Source: Odontesthes bonariensis
Lineage: Eukaryota > Chordata > Actinopteri > Atheriniformes > Atherinopsidae
NCBI RefSeq assembly: GCF_027942865.1
Contig: NC_134524.1
Span: 20,947,536-21,011,535 of the forward strand
DNA: 64,000 nucleotides
Reading direction: 5' to 3'
Both the position numbers and the translations under genes were made by a program. Shown here one piece after another: positions 47,901 to 62,238 of the stretch. Numbering within the stretch: the stretch's first letter is position 1; each line of letters opens with the position of its first letter. The notes beneath the pieces were generated by a model, which was not told the origin of the DNA, searched no databases, and saw only the letters and a program-made list of their open reading frames with translations.

Positions 47901-50900
47901 AAGAAAGCAGGGTTTACCTTGTGGTGTTACGGTGCGTTCCCACCAAACGCGGTGCGAGTGATCGCACTGCGTTACTCGCGCGAGTGTTGCCGCGGGTGTA
48001 AATTGAAATCCCTCGCCTCCTTCGCCTCTTTCGCGCGAGTAAAAAACGAGTGAATAGCTCAAGGGGCTATCCATGGCTGATATAAGTACCATCGCATCCT
48101 TGTACCTGCTGTGGCAGTCCGAGATTCGTCTGAAACGCACACGCCGTCGTGTCTGGATCAGTGACATCATCCGGTGGTGCAGCTCGGATAATTTCACCGC
48201 CTTCTCCAGGAGTTGCGTCTGGATGACGGCCGCCTCCAGCTGCACCCCAGGCCCACCAGGACCCAGCCCGACGACCCGCTTGGGAGGACCGGCGCCACGA
48301 TCTCTCGGCAGGACACCAACCACAGGCGCCCCGCAGCTGAAACGGAGCCGCGGCCCAGCTGCGGAGCGCCTGCAGCCGGCGTCCCGCCGAGAGATCACGG
48401 CACCGATCTTCCCGAGCAGGCCACCAAACTGGGTCGTCGGGCTGGGTCCTGGTGGGCCTGGGGTGCCGCTGGAGGCGGCCGTCATCCAGACGCAACTCCT
48501 GGAGGCGGTGATTTAATTTTTTTATTTTATTTAGTCAGGGACCATGTGCAAAGTACATTAATTACAAAGTAAAGAGATGACCTGCACCAGATTGTAGCTT
48601 AGAAGCTAATTTCCATCTGCATGTCACAGACAGCGCCTGTCCATCTGTCTCCACGTCACTGTCGTCCAGAATCTCAACGCTGATAGGCTGTCTGACGCGA
48701 ATATTTCGCCAAAGTTGGATGTTTTTTAAACTTTTTTAACCCCTAACACACACACACATCAAACTACGCCATAGAATCACGACGGAGAATTTCGTGCTAT
48801 TGTCCCTTACCACCTGAAAGCAAATGCATCACTAGAAAAAAAACAAAAGAAACAGCCCCCCATCTTCGTGCTTCTACTGCGTCGCAGTTCCTGTCGAGCG
48901 TCACTCACCTGAGAAAAGCGGCTCGCCCTGTACTCTGCCAGCGCTTTCAAATATTCCTTTTTCGCTGCTTCATTTTTCCGTTTGTAAACCTGCGGAAAAA
49001 AAAAAGAACAAAGAAGAAGAAGGGGGGAAATCAATCGCCGACATGAAAAGTGTGTTCGAATCCCTTTTTCTCCCACTTTCATCATCCACACAGCACGCCA
49101 TCTCAAAAAGTTTTTAGTCTTAGCGAGATGTGAAAATCTACAGCCCTCACTTTCCCAGGACTGCCGGAACCCCCTCTTACTTGTTTCTGTTCCTCCCCCA
49201 GACTGTCCCACATGGACGCCACTATCTTCGACACTTCTCCAAACGTAGCGTTGGGGTTTTGTCCCTTTATAGCTGCCTGTGTGTCCCTGAAGAACAAAGC
49301 GTAGGCCGACACGGGCTTCTGAGGCTCATTGGGGTCTTTCTTCTTCTTCCCCTTCTTCCCTCCCCCTGCCCCTCCTTTCCGCCCGGCGGCCGAGGAGACG
49401 CTGGAGGTCGGGGCAGAGAGCGGCGACTCGGACGGCGACGGATCGAGAGAGATGACTCCAGGGGAGACGGCCAAAGAGACGGGAGATTCGACTAGGACGC
49501 TCTGATTGGAAGGGAGAGACGATACTTCGTGTTAGAGGATGGAACGGTTAAACGGTTTATGAAAACACTTTGAAGGCTCACCCTTCTGAAGTCATCCATG
49601 TCATCGTCCTGGAGCGAGCTGGTGGGTGACGCTGTGGCCGACAAAGGGTTTTCGGGTGACTGGGGTCGCTGCAATATGTTTCCACCTCCCAGGCCAAGCC
49701 CCAGTTGAGCGTTGAGCTCTGACTGGTCGATAGTAGTCAGCTGGTTGGACCCCAGTAAACCTTGGCCCATGTCGCCCAGAGGGACGTCAATGGTAACCGG
49801 GGACGAGCTGCTGAACTGAGAGCCGATGGGATGACCGAGATCCTAGGGGACGGAAAGACGGCGTAAGCAGGAGAATAAAGCGGGGAGAATTGTCGAGATC
49901 AGTAAAACATCTTGGACTCCTCACCATTCCCAGAGAGGAGCCCAACAGAGCGCTTCCTCCCGACTGGGTCATGACTCCCAGACTCAGGTGCTCCAGCCCC
50001 TGCGAGGGGGCACTGACATAAGTGGAAGCAAAGGACGGGTCGTCCCCTTCGACCACGGCGTTCCCCGGAACCACCACGCTGTCCGAGGGACCGGCGTCCG
50101 ACAGCTCCCCGAAGTGAGACACCACATCGGAGACGGTGAGCGCCGAGTCTGGGTCCAGAGAGATGGGAGGGATCTCAAACTCCTCATCGCCGAGGCTGGG
50201 AGTGTGGAAGGTCTGGCGGGCAGTGGAGCCGGGGGGAAGAGACGAAAAGTTAGGGAAAATCGGCACGGAAAGGAGTGAACAAACACCAAAAAAAGAACAA
50301 TTATTAGCAGATCACAACTACAGCAGGGACATTTACAAAGGGTCTCCTCTGGATCAGACAGTTGTTTACACTTCCTCTATCACAGAGCGTCTGTGTGGCA
50401 ACACTGGACCAAGTCAGGCGGGCCCACTCCGTGTCCCTGCAGACTTCATTTATTTATTTATTTTTACATTTAAGTCGTTTTTCAGATGAAGATCGTTTCA
50501 TAGAGTGTAGGGGAGCGTTTGCTCGCTGTCGTGACGTGGTCAGAGATCAGTCCAGTCCGAGCGAAATGCTGTGACCGCCACAATAAAAGAACAGATTTGG
50601 ATTCGTGTTTTCTTTTTTTTTTTTTTTTTTTTTAAATCACAGTGCTCCACCATCAAGGACTTTCTTCTGTTCTTCTAATGAATCTAAAAGTATCAAAGAA
50701 CTAAAGTATCGTGCATTTAGTCGAAAGAGCCCTCGTCTCTCAACCGTGACATTGAGGATTCGATCCTCGATGACAACCTGGCAAGGATGTTAAAGGGACA
50801 GTTCGCCACCTGCCGACAGCTGCGTCTGTTACGGTGTTTACTGCTCGGAAGCAGAGGACTGCTCGGTCTGCACAGCATGCAGTGATGCGAAGGGAGAGAA

Positions 50901-53383
50901 AATAGTGCCAAGCGATTGTGAGGTCTGACTTTTCCTGGATGAACGATTTTGTGACGCAAATGTATTACTCTTTTGAACGCATATTGTTTTGAGAAGCAAA
51001 ACGCTTTATTTTTTTTTAACCCCCAGCCCACTAGCTGGACTACTTTCGTCAACGCGAAAAACGAGGCCGGAACTCTGCTCACGGGACGCAGCGGGGGGTA
51101 AGAAAATATTCATAAACGAAATTGCTAGTATGGGATGTCATACAGCTTCATGTCAAAAGAGGCGAACTATCCCTTTAATGTCACGCCTGACGTATCTTAT
51201 ATTTTTTTGCCTCCCACACACTTCTGAAAAGGCTACTAATAAAAGCCCCCCCTGCCCTCGACCATCATTTTGCCTAATACTTCGGATGACTCAGAGTTGC
51301 AGCTTGTTCAACGCGTAGTCTGACACGGTGTCTGATGACTCACCCTATAACAGGTGTCTGAAGTGGAGGGGGAAGTGTGTGTGAAATGCCTTCATAAATA
51401 GTTCATACCTTGTCAGATCCAACGAGGGCAGAAAGGTCAATAGTTTGATTTGACATTGTTGTTTTTATATGCTCTCACGACACTGAAACGACTTCAGTCT
51501 TATAGTGGGAAGGAGTGTGGAGCGTCTGATATGCAGACAGCATAAGTAAGCATGGGCTTCTCAGAGGGAGAAACGGTAATCTTTGAATAACTGGTCGCTT
51601 GGCCACTCAATGTTGTGGCATTCAGGACAGCAGCAGATGCGGGCGCGGCTCACTTATTCCTCACAGAAGCAAAAGTTTTGCCAACCGTAACGTCTCACGT
51701 GGAGTCTCTGAAACGGACTTCAGGGGCTAGATCGGTACAAGCGATGGGATAGGTCTTAACTGGTGTACCTATGTTTAACCACGCTGCTATAGTCGGTGCA
51801 AAACTGCAGAAGGAAACGGTGAGACATCAAAAAGAGAACAGTCTAAAGAAAAAAAAAAAAAAAAAAAAACCTACAATAAGCATATTTGATCTGTAAGGAC
51901 TGAACTCTGGGCTACTGCTACATGCCACACTTTCAGCGTGCTAACCTGTCACCAGTCCAGCGTGGTGTAATCTTTATATCATCCAGCAATAAGAGGCTAG
52001 CATTTGGTCAGACAGCTGTGCAAACCCTCCCAATCAACACCAAATAATGCAGCTAAGCCGACCCAGGTTTCTGGCTCTGAAGGGGGCGGTGCTGGCAGCA
52101 GCTCATCAATTACAAACAGGGACCTGGAGCTGCATATTTCTCACAAAAAAAAAAAAACAAAAAAAAAACAGACTGCCTAAACAAAAACAAGGAAAGTGAA
52201 AGTAGAACGCACACTGAAAGCGACGCGAAGCTGTCCAAAGCGGGTTAGGTCTCCAGCCTAAGTCACCATGGCGATGTATACCCTGGTAGCAGGCCAAAGA
52301 CTCCTTTAACCCACAAAACCTCGAAAAGAACCCAAAGTTTCCCCTACTAAGACATCACTCCACGCCTCTGGTGTGGCTACATAATCCTTTGGAGGATTTA
52401 TCCTATCCTCATTATAACTTCATGGCTTTATGAGGACTTAAGTTGGCCGGGCAACGCAGCACCAAGGCGCAGCTGTCCGCTGAATGCGCCGTTGGTCACA
52501 TTTAAACGATAGGCAGGGACCTGCATTTGTTTGGTTTTTGAGGCTCATCAACATAACATCAAGCAGCAAAAAGGGGGGGGCTCTGTCGTGACAAACAAAA
52601 CCTAGTGCCATCACACAAGGTGGGCCCTACCTCGGAAGAAGAGAGGAAGGGATGGCCGGACCCAGAAATTGTCAGGTAGTTGTCACTGCCTCCGGGGAAC
52701 TGAAACACACAGGTGTACAAGTTAAGAGGGTAGCAGCGGGGTTCCCCGGCAATTTTTGCGTCTTGTACTCAGGCTCTCTTGAACCCGAACTCATCTCAAT
52801 TCTCTCTCACTCAGGCGACACTTGCAAAGGGAAGCGGAGGACCCACAATTCAGTCGGGCAGTGCACGTCGACCCATGCAAAGTGAATGAGAGGCGAAAGA
52901 GCAAAAGAGCCACAACACACTGCCCGTTTTCGTTGAATTCAAAATGCTCCTCCTGCAGTGTGCAGGATGTGCCCACTGAAGCAAGCAGACTGTGCAAGAC
53001 ATTGTGTTAAATCAACGTTCATTTCATTTTGAGCAACGGGAGTAGGATGTTAGATTATATTAGAGAGAGAGAGAGGGTGGGTGGCTTAAGTGATGATTAA
53101 TGAGACACAGATGTTCATGGATTTCTTGGACGTTCGGCGGTAAAGGTGCTTTGTTAAGAAAAATATGGATTTCACAGGTAGCATAAAATACAAACACAAG
53201 AGCAAAGTGCACTGACATTCAACTCAAAGCACTTATGAGAACGTCCACCGCGCCTCGTCGCCACCTGATAGTCACCTTGTTGTCAGAGTCAAATCCATTG
53301 AAGGTCTGCGGATCCAGAAACTCTGGATCCCCGTCGTGCTGTCCGGTACCGTCCGTCAAATCCGAATAAAAATTCAGGTCCAT
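44956..53383 (-). CDS. tox4: TOX high mobility group box protein 4
   Basis: TOX4 is a nuclear HMG-box protein that joins the PNUTS-WDR82-PP1 phosphatase complex and binds DNA. Nine coding exons join in phase to 1,986 bases (661 residues): 53276-53383, 52631-52699, 49925-50212, 49582-49842, 49181-49501, 48909-48989, 46262-46906, 45138-45292, 44956-45013. The start is [12 protein letters not shown]. The N-terminal activation region contains [17 protein letters not shown] and [15 protein letters not shown] as in vertebrate TOX4. A basic run ([15 protein letters not shown]) leads into one HMG box at residues about 297-370 (ISAYALFF-like, [35 protein letters not shown]). Proline/glutamine-rich sequence follows ([17 protein letters not shown]), and the C-terminus has a cysteine cluster ([30 protein letters not shown]). 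The family identity is secure; whether fish keep more than one tox4 copy cannot be seen here. Confidence 0.95.
45362..46204. mobile_element. hAT-like element in a tox4 intron
   Basis: The ends are CAATGTTCCCTCTAA and the inverted TTAGAGGGAACATTG. The flanking octamers GTCGCGAC and GTAGCAAC agree at 6 of 8 positions. From 45,701 the plus strand has a start [12 protein letters not shown], a lysine-rich run and RMEWLSEC before a stop, reminiscent of the N-terminus of ZNF862/KIAA1586-like proteins of hAT origin. Three tandem GTGATACTGGT units lie near 46,070-46,100. It sits between exons 45138-45292 and 46262-46906. Confidence 0.7.
47931..48750. mobile_element. Truncated PIF/Harbinger-type element holding a foldback
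   Basis: The left end GGTGCGTTCCCACCAAACGC, a CGCGAGT-rich subterminal zone, and an ATG at 48,073 followed by [19 protein letters not shown] and a basic [10 protein letters not shown] segment resemble the transposase start of a common fish Harbinger family. The transposase body is replaced by the palindrome at 48,197-48,510. Past it, sequence such as GATAGGCTGTCTGACGCGAA near 48,680 looks like the far subterminal part, but no clear right tip was found. It lies between tox4 exons 46262-46906 and 48909-48989. Confidence 0.55.
48197..48510. repeat. 314-bp GC-rich palindrome
   Basis: The left arm from CACCGCCTTCTCCAGGAGTT is repeated in reverse complement by the right arm ending AACTCCTGGAGGCGGTG. 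The outer 85 bases or so of each arm are nearly identical, the inner parts (ATCTCTCGGC, GGCGC-CCGCAGCTG) imperfectly so, and there is almost no spacer, the centre being near 48,347. In RNA or single-stranded DNA it would form a long hairpin. Confidence 0.85.
50790..51178. mobile_element. TTAA-type MITE, complete copy (389 bp)
   Basis: The ends TTAAAGGGACAGTTCGCC and GGCGAACTATCCCTTTAA are inverted copies that include the TTAA target of piggyBac-type insertion. There is no coding frame of note. It lies in tox4 intron 2, and relatives are at 25,960-26,182 and 29,543-29,890. Confidence 0.8.
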
Positions 53384-53399
53384 CTTTTCAACCGGGCCT

Positions 53400-53401
<2 letters not shown>

Positions 53402-53431
<30 letters not shown>
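53402..53431. repeat. (CA)15 microsatellite in the tox4 5' leader
   Basis: Fifteen TG units (CA in the transcript sense) end 18 bases upstream of the tox4 start codon at 53,383, so they fall in the 5' UTR unless transcription starts closer to the ATG. Confidence 0.8.
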
Positions 53432-53432
<1 letters not shown>

Positions 53433-53436
<4 letters not shown>

Positions 53437-56400
53437 AAAAGCTCTGTGTTTAAGTCATGCAATTTGCCGAAATTCCCTCCCTTTGGTGTTGCCTGAAAAT
53501 TCTTAAGGTGACGTTGAAGCCGTTTCACATTGCTCTCAGAACCAGCCCTTAAACACCGTGACAAGGTTAGCGTTATTTCTTATTCAAAAGCTGTCAACGA
53601 CAGCAGTCTCGGCACAGATAAATGGGAGAAGTGGACATGTGTTGACCAGCTCCCGTGCCAAAAATATCCTGTCCGCCGTCTGGCGAGCTCGCGGGGCAAC
53701 GTGGCTATTAACTGTCTTTCTTGCTGACTTGTCCTACAACGGTTTAGCTTTAGCTGGCTTTGACGCAAAGCTGCGGTGCTCACTACAACACCAGCCTGGC
53801 GCCCGTTTGTCTGCCGGTCCGCGAGCGTAGCATTGAGTCAGCGGCCGCGTGGAGCTAACTCATCCGTGGACATGTAACGGGCGGGCTGCTTATGGCCGCC
53901 GGAACGTGGAAAACGACCGTAATCGGTTCAAGGTGTCCGACGGTGGAGGAAAACAGAGCGAATCCCCGTTTTCTGCTCGGTCTTGGCCCGGATCAGGACG
54001 CTCAATGGATCCCGATACACGGATCATGGATGGGCTACACGAGAGCTGTCATGTTCGACGGAGAAAAGGCCGGATGTGGAGCGATTGGGGTTTCAAAATA
54101 AAACAACAGCGCCAGATTAGATTGGTCAAAAAAAAAACGAAAAATGAATTGTAATAATTGCTAAAGATAAAACGAAGTGTATCATCATGAGCAGGAAAAC
54201 CTAATTGGGGTTCTCTCTTTAAAAGCCTTCAGCCCTGACACACATGAGAGACCAAAAACCACCTGCTCAAATAGCACATTCGCATCCAAGACCAATGCTA
54301 CATTTTCAATCTAAACAAAAGTGATCCCCATCCGCAACAACCGTACTGGTTTTCTCCTCTTCCAAAGAATGAAGGATCGTCGTCAAAAGCCAACATTCCG
54401 CCATCGATTGTGTGTGGAGCGTCAGTGAACGACTGTCTCCCTCGTATTTTTGGTGTGTGCACCCTGTCGCCTTGGTGGGACTTCGCTCACATCTTCTTTT
54501 CAGCTCAATTCAACTTTTAGAATCGCCCTCGCAGCTGTCACTAGAGCTCACTCAGATTGGCTGTTCGTGACCACCTTCAACATATCACACACAATCTCAT
54601 CTCATTTGCCGTCTTCATTTCTGAAAAACAAGCAACGCTTGCATCACGACTATACTACTGCCCCTATCAGCATTGGCGAGCTGTATCCCCTTGCGCAGGT
54701 GCAGATTGTACATCCTGGCAAGCAGTTTGGAGTCCTTTTTTCAGTGTGTTCAAGCGCTTTTTTTTTTGTTGGTTTAAATGATAGCGACGTAAAAAGACCC
54801 AGCCTCTTGTCACTTCTGGTGTTTCGCATTGGATGGGTGTATAAGAGCCTCAGACTACAGACTGAAGGGTCAGAGTTGACTCTATCACAAGCAACTTTGA
54901 ACCAATCAGCCTTTTGTTTACTCGTGTGAGACTACCATTAGATGGATGACTGTGAAAGCACACAGACACTGGTGATTAGTACGCTTAAAACACAGATTGG
55001 TTCAGATGTGTGTGCTCAGACGGGTTCTTTTGTGATCGTGAGTTTGCAAAAATTTTGCAAGAATCTAGAAGCCTCACAACAGAGCTCAAAGAGTGGCTAA
55101 AGCTGCAGAGCTGTCTGGGTACTGTAGAACAATTTGCAATTAGATTTTTTCAGTTTAATTCACCTCCATTCATACTTCACCAAACTGCATTAAAAATCAT
55201 CATAACTTAGGGTCATATTACAGGCTCTTTACAGCAATATGATGCGAGAAAGCCAACAAATACCTAGGAGCAACCACTTGATGACAAAAGGAAGAAGAAA
55301 GAAAGACGCCGAACAAACAGGAAAAACAGCTTTAGACTCGAAGTGTTCAGCTATCTGCTTCTACCAGTTGGGATGAGGGGATGGCAAGAGAAGGAGGCAG
55401 ACAGCTACAGTTTGTATATTGTCTGACATTTCAGGGGCTTTAGAAAGTCTCGAGCTCAATGTATAAAGCCAACACTATTAGTTTGCCCAAGTTATACAAA
55501 ACATATGGTATTAGTCTAAAGTTTGAACTCATCTACTCATTCAAAACAGATGGTTAGTTGTGTCTAAATTTGTGTACACTGTGTTGACCAGTTAATGGGT
55601 AACTAGATTTTTACTGTATTTTGAGGTCATAAACTACATGTCATGAGGAGCAATTAAACTGCAAATGACTCATCCGGGCTTGCTCATGTCATTTGTGTTT
55701 TTAATTTGAATGGCTCGGTACGAAAGGCGTATCCTTTTATGTGAATATTTTCAGTTTGAAGTACTGTATTTGACTTTGCTTATGACAATTCAAATAAAAC
55801 TATAAGTTGGAATTTACCTGCGTTACAATTCCTAAATACAATTAAACTGAATAAAAGCTTTCAATCATTCAGGCTCAAACATATATACCTCTTACAACAA
55901 CCCAACGCTCCAAAGTACGAGTTTTAGGAAAATTTGATGGGCTTTTGTTGACAAAGTTTGACGAGCGCTTACTTTTATTTTGAAAGCCACGACAGGAAGC
56001 TGCCCGTCGCTATGCTTAAGCCATCCACTCGAAGCCAGAATTAATTTAGCTACATTCTTACCGTTTGCAATAACAATTTCCGGGTACGACATTCAACAAG
56101 AAACACTTTCATAAAGTCAAAAAGGCTCGTTAATGTTTCAAGAACAAACAGAGTTTAGGAGCTCGACTGATTTCAGCTTTTGACGCAGAAAATCTTACCC
56201 CAAGTTCTGCCTCTTTCAGTCCAACGCAATCCTTAGAGCTGAGGTGTAAATTGGATTCCCCCCCCACCCCCAACAATTCACTACCGGTATAACGGTTTTA
56301 CTCTTAACTTGTGAGCAGACATTTAACATCAGCTGGTTCGGTGACTGATGGTGAAGGCAAACCCTTGAAATCATGGTGTAACACCGTCTCACACTAAGAA

Positions 56401-56957
56401 CAACTTGTTTATACTTGGGCCTTTACTGCGCAGGATTTACAGTCACTAAATGGTTGATTGGATAAAGTCAAGTTAAATAGATCAATTAAATAAAGGGATA
56501 ATTAATCAGGTCAGACCGGGTCATCCGCTCCCAACAAGGCCATCATTGTTGTGTTTGTGACAACCAAAGATCGTGTGTTGTAGTTGACAATAATGATTAT
56601 TTTTATTGTGTCAAAAGTTTCTAATACCAACTACTCTTACCTCCATGCTCACCCCCGAAATCTGATTCACGTTTTGTTTTTAAATCCCACTTTTGCTAGT
56701 GTGAACTTCTGATCTGCTCACATCTGATTTCCTCAAATTTCACAACATGGCACCGGCTTCCGGATTGCTCGCGCGTCTGGAAGTAACGTCACGCATGAAA
56801 AAGCTAGCGTTCCAGAATAAAAGTCAGATAACGTGGCAGTTGTGTTCATCATTACTGAATGACTTTAGTCCCGAAATCCCGACTTGTCAATACTTCTTAT
56901 ACGCAGAAATAAAAAATAAAAATCAACAGGAACATTTTACAATCTTCAAAGAACCAA

Positions 56958-56994
<37 letters not shown>

Positions 56995-57540
56995 GGTACT
57001 TTAAATAAATCAGAAATTGTTTGTCAGCTGAATTGTTTCTGTAGGTCTGTTGCATTGTATACTTGTCATAAATGGGTCATTTTAAAATGTGTTTCCTTAT
57101 TTGTCTTGCATGAGTACCAAATGCCTTAATCCGCAGCAACGAAAAAAAAACATGGGTGGAAACAGATTAAAGTGTATTTGTGTATCCCCACAACCTCGTT
57201 TTTATTGTTTTATCTTTGTGTTAACATATTCTATCTCTTAGAAACTGTTCTGCCCTGTCTATAAATAAAAAATTGGGTCCAGTGATGGTGGAGTGAAGCA
57301 GTTCTTGGCTGCCGATGCAAAATGCAATAACCCCAGAATGTGTTCTTAATCAAAAATGGCATAAATTATAAAGATTTATATAAAAATTATTACCTTGATT
57401 TAAAAAAAAAGAAAACTCCTCGTTAGAAGAAAACAAGGAACTTAAAAAAAGAAACTTAGTTAAACCGTTACTGCTTCTAACAGGCAGACATATTCTTATC
57501 AAAGCAACACAATCTTGAAACGTTTAATCAAAATTGCCTT
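53433..57540. other. Spacer between slc12a6 and tox4
   Basis: This holds the tox4 promoter side and a long intergenic stretch. Open frames up to 159 codons (54,450-54,929) have no recognisable domain. A poly-T run lies at 56,962-56,990. I see no transposon ends I can pair. Confidence 0.45.
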
Positions 57541-59828
57541 TTTATTCTAATTTTTTTTTCCAAGCAAAAAACTTTTTGATTCACTTTTATATTAATGTAA
57601 CAAAAAAAAAAAACAAGATAAAACTCAACGATCCTTTTTGTTCTTCTGTACAAGGAAGAAAACAATGTGTAGAAAGTAAAAACATAACAGAATCCTCGAA
57701 CAATACCGTAAAAAACAACGAGAACAAAGCATAAGAGTGGAATCAAACTCATCTAGTTTGGACATGCTCATTTACTGCAGCGATAAGCTCAACAGTCACA
57801 CACACTCACACACACACACACACATACAGCGCACAGGATGTCAGCACATTTATTTCAGGTGTGCAGTGAAGCTGATTTTAAGGGGAAAAGCTCACACCAC
57901 ACAAAACTGCCAATGCCCTCTTGAGAAGGAATGCAAAATGCATAAGTAACATTCACACATCCACATACAAACATCGACACACATGCAGTGCAGTTATCCA
58001 CTCCACAAGGTTCCAGTCTGTCAACAACTTCCAGGCTCTTCCCTTTCCGAGATTTTCACAACGACAGCCAAAAAAGTAGAAACCTCAGGTTTACAAACGT
58101 ACTTTACGTTGAAAGAACCCCGTCGCTAAATAACAAAAACTATTCACACGTAGTCCGACATAGGCCAGCTGACAGCACGGCACAGGGACAACCTCTGATG
58201 CGCTCCTTTGCATTGATATAATTTTGGTTTTTCAGGAACTGAACGTCAACAATAAAAACAATTAAAAAAAAAAAAACACGTAGTGAAAGATGCCCCTTCC
58301 TCCTCGTTTCACCCATTTCCTTTCGCACAGCTGACAACACACACTATCGGAGCAGGCCACTGCCGCGCAACGGTTTAACAGTTAAAGATATGTGCCTCTC
58401 GGTAAGTCGTTTTTCACGGTTATGGAGTAATGGGTAGTACAGAAGCCCATTTTCTCCAGGGAGTAAAAAAAAAAAAAAGTTAAATAAAATCCTAAAAGAA
58501 AAAGAATAATTCTGAATTTTTTTTTTAATCATTCTGACAAATTTAAGTCTTTCATTGAATGTTTTTACTTACAAAAAAAGAAAAAAAAAATGTATAGGGT
58601 GTGGGTTGGAGTGGGCTCCCAACTTGGAGTTTTCATGCAAAAACTCTTCTTCCTCCAAAAATAATTTTTTTATTTACTGCGTAAATTTTTTGATTTACTG
58701 CGTCCAATTTTGTTCTCGTCATTTTGACAATTTTTACTGACCGTATCGAACATAATAATAATAATAATAATAATAAAAATAAAAAAAAATATTCCCGCTT
58801 AAATTTCTGCAGCAACACCGTCTGTTAGTAACCATTTAGTTATTTATTGTTTTTCCAGGTTCAGTTCTGTTCACAATGAAAACAACTGACCCCAGAAATG
58901 AAGTTGGAAAATAAAAGAAAATTTGAGGAAAAAGGTTTTGGTTTTTTTGTTTCTCATTATAAAATTGGGCTTCCACGGGAGACATCCGATTCTAGGAAAT
59001 AGCAGCGAATGCAGGCAAATGCGAGGAAATAATTAAAAAGTTGCTGCTCCTTCAACTATAATGTGGATAAAACATTTTCTGAGAATGCAGCAAACTGATG
59101 TGCAACGAACGTCTTATCAATTAGAGTTCCCCTAAAATTGTTAAAATCTTCAGTCAGGACACTGATATCCATTTTCATCTAAGTGGGTTTTAAATTAGAC
59201 CTTCCTTTTCCAGTCTTTACATGTTGTGCTGGGAAGAAGAAAAAAAAAAAGCCCCTCTTTGCCTTTGAGGACAAATTCAGACATTCAGGCCTCACATCAA
59301 AAGCTCACACCTACTTCCAAAATACATTCTGTACAAAAAAGCAACCCTGAGTCTTGTCAGTGGAGCTGAATTGCTCCGTTCTGGGACCCTTCTCATACCC
59401 CCCGCCCCCCACCATTAACTAGTCCACCACCCAAACGCGCCTGCTCCCAACCAAATGCTGGTCTCTTCGACGGATTAAAGATCCTTCAGGAGGTTGACAC
59501 TCACAGAAAGACAAACACACACACACGCACACACACACACACACAGAGAACTGATCACTTTGTGGTTTTTTTTGTTGCACAATCGTGGATTTGTGTTGGC
59601 ATTATTCCAACTTGGCATTTGTGGAATGGAAATCATTGTCATGGCAGAAAAGGTGTGAAGATGACAAGAGAAGGGCTGTGTGGGCTGTTGGGCGTGACGA
59701 CTGATGCTGCAGTCAGTGACAGTCTTTCTGAGTGGGCCAACGCCCCTCCCCCAGATCCAATCATCTCCCTGCTCCCAGCTTTGGATGATTGGCTGCTTGT
59801 TTAACGCTGGCTTCCTGCGATTGTCCAA
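57541..59828 (-). other. Probable slc12a6 3' UTR and downstream flank
   Basis: The stretch follows the slc12a6 stop codon. Minus-strand AATAAA hexamers at 58843-58848 and 57541-57546 are possible transcript ends. It contains microsatellites: (CA)n near 57,797-57,826 and 59,515-59,543, and (AAT)n near 58,752-58,776. No other gene is seen. Confidence 0.4.
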
Positions 59829-61578
<1,750 letters not shown>

Positions 61579-62141
61579 CTGGTTTGCACACAGACACACA
61601 GAAGTGCGCTCTTTCATCTCATCTCCGCTTCAGTCCCATCCTGTTCTCTCTTTTTTTTTTTTTCTACCTCATGCGCCCTCCCCCCTCCTCCTAACAACGA
61701 CCTGCTGACTCTTACACTTGTTTGTCTATCTCTTTGTACCTGTCTGCCTCTGTCTCCTTTGACGGTGTTTGATGGGTGGACTCCGCTACTCCCGAACCTG
61801 GGGGAGAGATACACCTACAGACAGCACAAGGTCACCTAACTTGCTGAAGAAAAAAAAAAAAAAAAGATCACATCTACTCTGCTTCTACTCTAGCAAAAAC
61901 GCTGGAAGAACTAAAGGGGTGCAGGAGTGTCGGAGCTAAATTTCCTATCAAATTAATAAATAAAAAAAAGAAAAAAAAGAAACAAGACCCGAGTCAAAAG
62001 GCGTCCGAGAGTCCGGGGGTTGGAGAAGGAAAAGAAAGATTGCCTAAAATGTATTTGGAGTGAAGGATAACTGCTCTTTCAGGTCAGCCAATTTAATGAA
62101 AGGCAAATGTGGGATAAACAAGCATATTTGACCCAGGTCAG

Positions 62142-62166
<25 letters not shown>
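62142..62166. repeat. (TA)n microsatellite
   Basis: About twelve TA units lie within the slc12a6 intron upstream of exon 61346-61578. Confidence 0.8.
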
Positions 62167-62172
<6 letters not shown>

Positions 62173-62238
62173 AATAAAATAAAATAAAAATACTGAATGA
62201 GACTCTTTAGCTTTTCATCAAATCCTTCAGATAAAGAA

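Noticed and set aside
47787-48516. Long overlapping open frames on both strands (up to 232 codons)
   Set aside because: They lie across the 314-bp GC-rich palindrome, which keeps several frames open on both strands; no domain is recognisable.
54450-54929. 159-codon open frame between slc12a6 and tox4
   Set aside because: No domain, signal peptide or composition bias suggests a protein, and no splice partners are evident.
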